Below are positions 36,782-47,382 of a stretch of 47,382 bases of DNA, in pieces (the stretch's first letter is position 1; every line of letters begins with the position of its first letter). Location of the stretch: the NCBI GenBank assembly GCA_027023105.1, contig JALVWY010000062.1:1-47382 (forward strand). Direction: 5' to 3'. The stretch comes from Campylobacterales bacterium (GTDB lineage: Bacteria > Campylobacterota > Campylobacteria > Campylobacterales > Nautiliaceae). The notes under the pieces were generated by a model. It did not search any database, had not been told where the DNA came from, and saw only the letters and a program-made list of their open reading frames with translations. The position numbers and the translations under genes were made by a program.

Positions 36782-37986
36782 TCTTCTTCTTTCAAATTAA
36801 GAAAATTTCTTGCCTCTATCATATCTTTGTCCCCTCTGCCTGAGAGATTAACAATTACCAATTTACCTTCAATGTCTTTTAGTTTTTTAAGATACGCTAC
36901 CGCATGTGAAGATTCAAATGCAGGAATAATTCCCTCTTTTTGACTTAGCCAAACAAAAGCATCAAGTGCTTCTTTATCGGTAATATAATCATATTTTACT
37001 CTCCCCGCTTCAAAATGAAAAGCGTGTTCAGGTCCTATTCCCGGATAATCAAGCCCGGCGGAAATAGAATAAGCTTCAAGTATCTGCCCGTCGTCATCTT
37101 GAAGTAAATAACTCATCTGTCCGTGTAAAACACCGGGACTTCCGGCATTAAGACTAGCTCCGTGTTTTCCACTCTCAATTCCAAGTCCTCCGGCTTCAAC
37201 CCCTATACACTGAACATTTTCTTCTTCTAAAAAGTGGGAAAATATCCCCATAGCATTACTCCCACCGCCAATACAAGCTATTACGACATCCGGTAGTCTG
37301 TTTTCTTTTACCAAAATCTGCGCTTTTGCCTCATATCCGATTATTGCCTGAAAATCTCTAACAAGCATAGGATAAGGATGAGGTCCCGCAACCGTTCCTA
37401 TCACATAATAAGTATCTCTTGCATTTGTCACCCAATATCTAATAGCGTCATTCATAGCATCTTTAAGCGTTTTGCTTCCGCTTTTTACAGAATGAACCTT
37501 AGCTCCAAGAAGCTCCATTCTAAATACATTAAGGGACTGCCTTTTGACATCTTTTTCTCCCATAAACACTTCACATTCAAGCCCAAGCAAAGCCGCTGCC
37601 GTTGCAGTAGCAACTCCGTGTTGCCCGGCACCCGTTTCTGCTATTACTCTTTTTTTACCCATTTTTTTTGCTAAAAGAACTTGACCTATTGTGTTATTTA
37701 CTTTATGAGCACCTGTATGATTTAAATCTTCTCTTTTAAAATATACTTTTGCACCGAGTTCTTTGCTTATATTAGGAGCAAAATAAAGTCCGCTTGGTCT
37801 TCCGACATACTCTTTATAATAATAATCCATTTCTCTCCAAAATTCTTTGTCAAATCTTAATTTTGAATAAAATTCTTCAAGCTCTTCTAAAACAGGCATT
37901 AAAGTTTCAGGAACAAATTTACCGCCGAATTTATCAAAATGCCCTTTTATATCCGGGTCAAATATAGGCTTTGGTATATACATCAA
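36778..37986 (-). CDS. trpB: Tryptophan synthase beta chain
   Basis: [48 protein letters not shown]. Confidence 0.97.
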   Translation of the reverse strand: MMYIPKPIFDPDIKGHFDKFGGKFVPETLMPVLEELEEFYSKLRFDKEFWREMDYYYKEYVGRPSGLYFAPNISKELGAKVYFKREDLNHTGAHKVNNTIGQVLLAKKMGKKRVIAETGAGQHGVATATAAALLGLECEVFMGEKDVKRQSLNVFRMELLGAKVHSVKSGSKTLKDAMNDAIRYWVTNARDTYYVIGTVAGPHPYPMLVRDFQAIIGYEAKAQILVKENRLPDVVIACIGGGSNAMGIFSHFLEEENVQCIGVEAGGLGIESGKHGASLNAGSPGVLHGQMSYLLQDDDGQILEAYSISAGLDYPGIGPEHAFHFEAGRVKYDYITDKEALDAFVWLSQKEGIIPAFESSHAVAYLKKLKDIEGKLVIVNLSGRGDKDMIEARNFLNLKEEE

Positions 37987-38087
37987 TTTTCCTTTTTAGT
38001 TTTTTGAAAATAAAAATTGAAATTTTAATCTTTAGAAATAAATCTAAAATTATAATTCTTAATTCTCACTTATAACAAGTCAAACAC

Positions 38088-38117
38088 TTAACATAATATT
38101 TTTACTCTTAATATTTT
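38088..38117. repeat. Dispersed ~30-bp repeat, copy D
   Basis: CTTAACATAATATTTTTACTCTTAATATTT. Confidence 0.75.
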
Positions 38118-38644
38118 ATTAAACTTTCAACCTTTACACCAAGCTCTTCAATTTTCTTAGCTCCATCAAGAAAAGTAAGCTCTATTAAAAATTCAGCCGC
38201 TACTATATTAGCATTAAGTTTTTGCATTAATTTAATAGCAGCCTCTGCTGTCCCTCCGGTTGCAATTAAATCATCTATAAGCAAAACTTTTGGATTTTTA
38301 AAATTTCTAAAAGAGTCAATATGCATTTCAATCTCATCAAATCCGTATTCAAGAGCATATTTTTCACTGACAGTTGTAAAGGGAAGTTTTCCTTTTTTTC
38401 TAATAGGAACAAAACCTTTTTTTATTTTAGCAGCAAGCGCCGCACCAAAAATAAATCCTCTGCTTTCAATTCCGCATACAAAATCCAAATCTTTATATTT
38501 ATCAGCCAAAAAATCAATATATTCACTAAAAACAGGTGTATTTAAAAAAGTTGTAATATCTTTAAAAATTATCCCTTTTTTAGGGAAATCGGGAATATCC
38601 CTAATAAGAGATTTTATTTTTTCAGCTAAATTATTCTTTTTCAT
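38108..38644 (-). CDS. apt: Adenine phosphoribosyltransferase
   Basis: [42 protein letters not shown]. Confidence 0.96.
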   Translation of the reverse strand: MKKNNLAEKIKSLIRDIPDFPKKGIIFKDITTFLNTPVFSEYIDFLADKYKDLDFVCGIESRGFIFGAALAAKIKKGFVPIRKKGKLPFTTVSEKYALEYGFDEIEMHIDSFRNFKNPKVLLIDDLIATGGTAEAAIKLMQKLNANIVAAEFLIELTFLDGAKKIEELGVKVESLIKY

Positions 38645-38645
38645 T

Positions 38646-39209
38646 TTATTTAACTTTTTCTAAATAATCGCCGCTTCTTGTATCTATTTTTAATTTGTCA
38701 CCTTCAACAATATGGCAAGGAACCGTAACCATTGCTCCGGTTTCAAGTTTTGCAGGTTTTCTACAAGCTCCACTTCTGTCTTTATTGCTTACAGGCTGAG
38801 TTTCAACAACTTCAAGCTCAACTGTCATAGGAAGTTCAACTCCGATTACTTTCCCGTTATGAAACAAAATATCAACATTCATACCTTCAAGTAAAAATCC
38901 TTTTGATTCTTCAAATACTTTTAAATCAACAGGTATCATTTCATATGTTTCATTATCCATAAAATAATAAATATCACCCTCATTATAAGAATATTGATAT
39001 TTTCTTCTCTCAAGATTCGGTTCATCCGCCTTATCACCTGCGTGAAATGTTTTATCAATAACTCTTCCGTCAATTAAATTCTTAAGTTTTGTTCTGACAA
39101 ACGCAGCACCTTTTCCGGGTTTTACATGTGCATAATCCACTATTTTATATGGAGTTCCATCAAGTTCAATATTAAGATATTTTTTTAAATCATTCATACT
39201 ATATGCCAT
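38646..39209 (-). CDS. efp: Elongation factor P
   Basis: [28 protein letters not shown]. Confidence 0.97.
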   Translation of the reverse strand: MAYSMNDLKKYLNIELDGTPYKIVDYAHVKPGKGAAFVRTKLKNLIDGRVIDKTFHAGDKADEPNLERRKYQYSYNEGDIYYFMDNETYEMIPVDLKVFEESKGFLLEGMNVDILFHNGKVIGVELPMTVELEVVETQPVSNKDRSGACRKPAKLETGAMVTVPCHIVEGDKLKIDTRSGDYLEKVK

Positions 39210-39223
39210 TTTTTCTCCTTTAA

Positions 39224-40792
39224 TTATATTTCTGCATATCCGACGCTAAGAGCTGCTTTAAGACCTCTTAGTTCATTTAAAACTTCATCATTTACATCAT
39301 TATCCACAATAATAACAGCCATTGCCTGACCTTCGTGATTTCTTCCAAGTCTAAAATCGGAAATATTTATTTTATGTTTTGCAAGCGTCATACCAACTTC
39401 ACCTATAACTCCCGGAACATCTGTATTTTTAAAGAAAATCATTTTACCTTTAGGTTCAAATTCCAAATCAAACCCTTTAAATTCAATAATTCTAGGATGA
39501 TTTTCAAGCATAGTTCCTGTAATTGAAAACTCTCCGTTTTCCGTTAAAACAATTATATTTACCAAATTTTTATAGGTAGGATTTTTAACTTCTTTACTTT
39601 CCAGTTCAATTCCTTTTTCTTTTGCTAAAAACTCGGCATTTACATAATTTACACTGTCTGTAATGTTTTTGAGAAGTCCTACAATACTAAAAGTCATAAC
39701 GGATTTATCTTCTTTTGAAATATCTCCGCTTAAATTAACTTTTACTTTTTTAATAGGAGATTTTATAATTTGAGATAAAATATAACCCATTTTTTGAGAA
39801 AGTTCCAAATATTTAATAACCCACTCAGGTGTATTTGCCGTATTAATCGGAAGATTAAGAGCATTTGGATAACTGCTGCCTCTAAGTGCTTCAATAATAC
39901 CTTCTGCTGCTTGAATTGCAATTCTTTCTTGAGATTCACGGGTATTTGCACCTATATGAGGCGTTACGGATGTGTTTTCAACCTCAAAAAACGGATGTTC
40001 TTTCATTGGTTCTTTATTAAATACATCTATTCCAAGCCACGCAATTTTACCGCTTTTAAGTGCTTCATATACATCTTCTTCATTATATAATCCGCCTCTT
40101 GCGCAGTTGATTAAAACAACTCCGTCTTTCATTTTCTCTATTTCTTTTTTTGTAATCATATTGATTGTTTCCGGATTTTTCGGAGTATGTATTGTAATAA
40201 AATCACATTTAAGAATTTCCTCAAAATCTGTTGTATATTTACATCCTAAATCAGTCGCTTTACTTGAATCAATATAAGGGTCATACGCAATTACATTCAT
40301 TTCAAGTGCTTTTGCCCTAATTCCTACACGACTACCTATATTTCCAAATCCTATAATTCCTAGTTTTTTACCGGCAAGCTCAATTCCAAGCCACTTTTCC
40401 CTGTTCCATTCGTGCTCTTTTTTTAAATTCCAAACAGCATTTGTAAAGCTTCTTGCAGCCGTTAATAAATGGCACATTGTAAGCTCAACCGCTGCAAGTG
40501 TATTTGCAGTCGGAACATTCATAATAATCACACCTCTTTTACTTGAGGCTTCAATATCAACATTATCAACACCAACACCGGCTCTTACAACCGCTTTTAA
40601 TTTTTTTGCATGAGAGAGAAATTTTTCATCTACAGGAGTCGGACTTCTGGTAATTACTCCATCGGCATCTTCTATAATTTTTAAAAGTTCGTCTTTTGGA
40701 GTTTTACTTGCATCTACAAGTTCAATATCCTTTGCCTTTTTTAGTATTTCAAATCCGGCTTCATGAATAGGGTCACAAACTACTACTTTCAT
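39224..40792 (-). CDS. serA: D-3-phosphoglycerate dehydrogenase
   Basis: VRAGVGVDNVD; LGIIGFGNIGSRVG; ACT domain. Confidence 0.96.
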   Translation of the reverse strand: MKVVVCDPIHEAGFEILKKAKDIELVDASKTPKDELLKIIEDADGVITRSPTPVDEKFLSHAKKLKAVVRAGVGVDNVDIEASSKRGVIIMNVPTANTLAAVELTMCHLLTAARSFTNAVWNLKKEHEWNREKWLGIELAGKKLGIIGFGNIGSRVGIRAKALEMNVIAYDPYIDSSKATDLGCKYTTDFEEILKCDFITIHTPKNPETINMITKKEIEKMKDGVVLINCARGGLYNEEDVYEALKSGKIAWLGIDVFNKEPMKEHPFFEVENTSVTPHIGANTRESQERIAIQAAEGIIEALRGSSYPNALNLPINTANTPEWVIKYLELSQKMGYILSQIIKSPIKKVKVNLSGDISKEDKSVMTFSIVGLLKNITDSVNYVNAEFLAKEKGIELESKEVKNPTYKNLVNIIVLTENGEFSITGTMLENHPRIIEFKGFDLEFEPKGKMIFFKNTDVPGVIGEVGMTLAKHKINISDFRLGRNHEGQAMAVIIVDNDVNDEVLNELRGLKAALSVGYAEI

Positions 40793-41233
40793 TTATATCC
40801 TTTTTTTTATTTTTTTTATTTTAATATTAAAATTATACTCTTTAAATAAGTTTAATATGGTATTTGCCTCTTTTAAACTTCTAAAAAAAATATAAATTTT
40901 CGCTTTTTTTCTTTCTAAAAGCGAATAATGAATATTATAATTATTTAAAAGAGCCATTATATTAAAAAATCCAAACTTGTCAAAGCCTTTTAAAGTCACT
41001 CTATAAATTAAAATATATTTAAATTTTTTAAAATCAATTTTCATATATAAAACCCTTACAGGAAATAAATATGAAAATTTCGGTTTTTTTATGTCAAACG
41101 ACTTAGAAAAATTTATCTCAGGCTGTTTTGTGATTATATTATTTTCATAACTAACCGGTCTTGAAATTTTAATATAAATAAGACTTAATATCACAAAAAT
41201 AGTTACGGATAAAACAGCGACTATATATTTCAT
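40793..41233 (-). CDS. Hypothetical membrane-anchored protein
   Basis: TM IVAVLSVTIFVILSLIYI; overlaps rpsA stop. Confidence 0.75.
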   Translation of the reverse strand: MKYIVAVLSVTIFVILSLIYIKISRPVSYENNIITKQPEINFSKSFDIKKPKFSYLFPVRVLYMKIDFKKFKYILIYRVTLKGFDKFGFFNIMALLNNYNIHYSLLERKKAKIYIFFRSLKEANTILNLFKEYNFNIKIKKIKKRI

Positions 41234-42393
41234 TCACTAAGTTTTATTCTGTCCCCGTTTATTTCCGTAACTCTTCCTCTAAACGAATCACCTATTTCAT
41301 AGTCGTTTTTATAATCATCTTTTCTGACTAGCGCTTCAACATCACCCAAATCTACAAACATTCCAAAATCGGTAATATATTTTACCGTTCCTTCAACTTC
41401 ATCACCAATATTATTGTTTTTTACAAAAACATCATAAGGATTAGGCATTGCATCTTTTCTTGAAACTATAACTTTATTTTCATCTTCATTAATAGTAATT
41501 ACTTTAAATTCAACCTTGTCCCCTATTTCAAACACTTCATTCGTTTTTTCACCTTTTTTAAATGAAACAAATTTGTTAGGAAGCAATACGCTAATTCCGT
41601 CTATTTCAACAAAAGCACCTACATTTATAAATTTCGTAACAATACCTTCTAAAACATCTCCCGCTTTATATTTTTTGGCAAAAATTGAAGCCGGTTTTGT
41701 TAAAAGATTTTTTCTTGTTACTCTTAATTTTTCATCCTCAGGATTAATATCAACAATTTCAACTTCAATCTCCTGACCTAAACTTAAATCGTTAATACCA
41801 TCCCAGTTTATTTCACTGATATGTAAAAATCCTTCTACCCCGTTTCCTATATCAACAAAAGCACCGTAATCGGTAATATGTGAAACAGTGGCTCTTATCT
41901 GGTCACCTATATTCAAACTTTTTACTTCATCCCAAGGGTTTGGAAGCGTTCTTTTAATAGAAAAAACCCTTCTGTCAGGGTCTATTAATATAGCTTCTAT
42001 TTCATCGCCTTCTTCAAAATATTTCCTATGGTCTATTTTTTTGTAAAAAATCTCATCTTTTGGAATAAATCCGCTTATTCCGTCTATATCCACAACCAAA
42101 CCGTTAGGTTTTATTTTTGTCACAACGGCTTTTACAATTTCTCCATCCATTGAAACTATTTTCTCTTTTACATCATTGAGATATGCTTTTCTGTCCACTA
42201 CAATAGAATTTTGTTTAAATTCTTTAACTTTAGCTTTTATTTTTTTGCCTATTACGCTTTCATCTTCTTTAAGTCCGCTTAAACTTTTTGGCAAAAAAAA
42301 TTCAACATCCCCGTTATGACCTACAAATCCACCTTTAATTAATTTTTCTATTTCAAATTCTACAACATCACCAATGTTTAAATTTTCTTTCAT
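41230..42393 (-). CDS. rpsA: 30S ribosomal protein S1
   Basis: Multiple S1 domains: GDQIRATVSHITDYGAFVDIGNGVEGFLHISEI. Confidence 0.93.
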   Translation of the reverse strand: MKENLNIGDVVEFEIEKLIKGGFVGHNGDVEFFLPKSLSGLKEDESVIGKKIKAKVKEFKQNSIVVDRKAYLNDVKEKIVSMDGEIVKAVVTKIKPNGLVVDIDGISGFIPKDEIFYKKIDHRKYFEEGDEIEAILIDPDRRVFSIKRTLPNPWDEVKSLNIGDQIRATVSHITDYGAFVDIGNGVEGFLHISEINWDGINDLSLGQEIEVEIVDINPEDEKLRVTRKNLLTKPASIFAKKYKAGDVLEGIVTKFINVGAFVEIDGISVLLPNKFVSFKKGEKTNEVFEIGDKVEFKVITINEDENKVIVSRKDAMPNPYDVFVKNNNIGDEVEGTVKYITDFGMFVDLGDVEALVRKDDYKNDYEIGDSFRGRVTEINGDRIKLSE

Positions 42394-43226
42394 GTCAATT
42401 CCTTTATCTTAGAGATTATTTTTTCAACCAACCACTCCGGAGTAGATGCGCCTGCACTTATACCGCATAAATTTTTATTTAAAAACCACTCTTTTTTTAA
42501 CTCATCTTCACTTTCAATCAAATAAGCCTCACAATTTGCTTTTGCAATATTAAAAAGCTGTTTTGTATTAGAAGAGTTTTTCCCGCCTACTATAATTACA
42601 ATATCCGCTTCCCTGCTTAGTTCTCTTACAGCTTCTTGATTTTCAAAAGTCGCGTTACATATAGTATTAAAAACTCTTACTTCTTTATATCTTTTAATAA
42701 GATAATCTGTGATTTTTAAATAATCCTCTATTTTTCTTGTAGTTTGGGCAACTATTGCTATTTTTTCTTTTAAATGGATATTTTTTAACTCTTCAACATC
42801 CAAAACCACAAAAACCCTTTTATGAATACTATAACTCATAACCCCTTGAATTTCAGGATGATTTTTATCACCGAAAATCACAATATCATATCCTTGTTTA
42901 CTCATCTCTTCCACAATTTCCTGAGGTTTTTTCACAAAAGGACAAGTTGCGTCAATAACTTCTATATTTTTATCCAAAAGTTTTTTGTATCTTTCTTTTG
43001 AAATACCGTGAGTTCTTACAATTACCCTTTTAATGCGTTCATCAATTTCATCAATGGAATTTACATATTTTACATTATATTCTTTAAGTAACCTATTAAT
43101 TTCCAAAGGATTATGAATCAAGGGTCCTAAAGTTACTGCATTTTTAGAATCTTGGGCAAGCTCAACAGCCCTTTTAACTCCAAAACAAAAGCCGTAACTT
43201 TTAGCTTTTTTAATTTCCATTTTCAA
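42390..43226 (-). CDS. ispH: HMB-PP reductase
   Basis: GFCFGVKRAVELA; IDATCPFVKKPQEIV; GGKNSSNTKQLF. Confidence 0.97.
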   Translation of the reverse strand: MKMEIKKAKSYGFCFGVKRAVELAQDSKNAVTLGPLIHNPLEINRLLKEYNVKYVNSIDEIDERIKRVIVRTHGISKERYKKLLDKNIEVIDATCPFVKKPQEIVEEMSKQGYDIVIFGDKNHPEIQGVMSYSIHKRVFVVLDVEELKNIHLKEKIAIVAQTTRKIEDYLKITDYLIKRYKEVRVFNTICNATFENQEAVRELSREADIVIIVGGKNSSNTKQLFNIAKANCEAYLIESEDELKKEWFLNKNLCGISAGASTPEWLVEKIISKIKELT

Positions 43227-44504
43227 TCCTATATTCGGCTACTTTATTAAAAAGCTCAAAAAATCCCGGAAAAGATGTATGGATAGACTCGGCTTTTTCT
43301 ATTTTCATTCCGTTTATTAGACCAAGAACAGCAAAACTCATAGCAATCCTATGGTCTCCATATGAATTAATATCAGCTTCTTTTACTTTTCCCCCTGTTA
43401 TTTCATATCCGTCTTCAAGTTCTTTTGCTTCAATCCCACATTTTTTAAGATTTTCCACTACCGCTTTTATTCTGTCGGATTCTTTAACTCTAAGCTCTTT
43501 TGCATTTTTCACTATGCTTTTACCTTCAGCTACAGCCATTGCCATAGCAAGAGCCGGCAGTTCATCTATAAGCCATGGAATATTATTTTCAACCGTTATG
43601 GCTTTTAATTTATTTCCGGTTACAATAATATCACCTATCGGCTCATATTTATCTTCTTTTAAAATATATTCAACTTTTGCACCCATTTTTTCAAGCTGTT
43701 TAAAACTTTCGATTCTTGTAGGATTTAAAGTAAGATTTTTTAATACGGCTTTTGAATTGGTAATAGCAGCCGCAACCGCAAAGAAAAAAGCACTGCTTGG
43801 GTCATTCGGAACAGTTATTTTTAAAGGAGATAATTTCTTTTCAAGAGGAGTTATTTCTATTTTGCATTCTCCATTTTCCATTTTCCATTCTTTAATATCT
43901 GCTCCCATACCTTTTAACATTCTTTCCGTATGGTCACGGCTTAAAAATGGCTCTTCGTAAAAAGATGGCTTATCACAATGTAAAGCAGCTAAAATTAAAG
44001 AAGATTTAACCTGAGCCGAAGCTATTGGACTTTTGTAATTAAATGATTTTAGTTTACTTCCTCTAATAGCAATAGGAGCTAAATTTCCGTTTTCCCTGGC
44101 ATCAATTTTTGCCCCTATTTCACTAAGAGGGGCAATAACCCTTTTCATAGGGCGGCGTCTAAGATACTCATCACCCGTTAAAACAAAAAAACCCTCATTT
44201 GAGGCTAAAAGCCCCATAAAAATTCTAATAGTAGTTCCCGAATTACCGCAATAAAGCACATCATCGGGCTCTTTTAATTTAACAGGGGCTTTAATTATTA
44301 TTTCATCATTTTCTTCTTTTACCTCAGCTCCTAGTTTTTTGGCTATTTCAAGTGAATTTAGAGTATCTTCGGCTTTTAGATAATTTTTAATTCTATTTTC
44401 CCCATTTGTTAAAAGAGAGAAAATAGCACATCTGTGTGATATGGATTTATCTGCATCAACTTTAAATTCTTCGTTAAATCTTTTACCTTTTTTAACTTCA
44501 AGTA

Positions 44505-44508
<4 letters not shown>
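43210..44508 (-). CDS. aroA: EPSP synthase
   Basis: DKSISHRCAIFSLL; CGNSGTTIRIFMGLLA; KESDRIKAV; DHRIAMSFAV. Confidence 0.97.

Positions 44509-47382
<2,874 letters not shown>

Noticed and set aside
39402-39409. CCTATAAC copy in the chromosome
   Set aside because: Inside serA, no upstream T-tract and no downstream gene; likely chance.

Overview
The window is AT-rich and looks like Campylobacterota/Nautiliales (inferred from gene content, not searched). It has two parts. (1) Positions ~107-27013 are an integrated mobile element of ~26.9 kb. It sits in the 3' end of a tRNA-Leu(GAG) gene (40-126), and a 21-bp direct repeat of the tRNA end (107-127 and 26993-27013) bounds it. It carries a tyrosine recombinase, a DnaB/RepA-like helicase next to an iteron-type initiator with four 22-bp iterons, a MOBF (TrwC/TraI-like) relaxase-helicase with a ~500-600 aa insertion in its helicase domain, a TraD/VirD4-like coupling protein split over two overlapping ORFs, RHH proteins beside four helically phased pairs of TGACRTCA sites (candidate oriT/centromere), and many secreted, outer-membrane or small unknown proteins, including a membrane-anchored N/Y-rich DjlA-type J-domain protein. 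I see no VirB4-like mating-pore ATPase, so this looks like a mobilizable integrated plasmid or something unconventional. (2) Positions ~27.1-47.4 kb are ordinary, densely packed housekeeping genes (rpoN, lptB, tsaE, msrB, recR, ychF, pepA, dedA, trpB, apt, efp, serA, rpsA, ispH, aroA, pheT, pheS). The strongest non-gene signals are: a ~30-40 bp promoter-like motif (T-tract, AAA, N3, TCCTATAAC) before nearly every element operon; a 16-bp palindrome GGTGTGCATGCACACC placed in-frame (GVHAH) in the relaxase and one other gene; a 108-bp identical 5'UTR plus signal-peptide cassette on two unrelated proteins; a heavily structured iteron origin; and a ~30-bp dispersed repeat in the chromosomal part.
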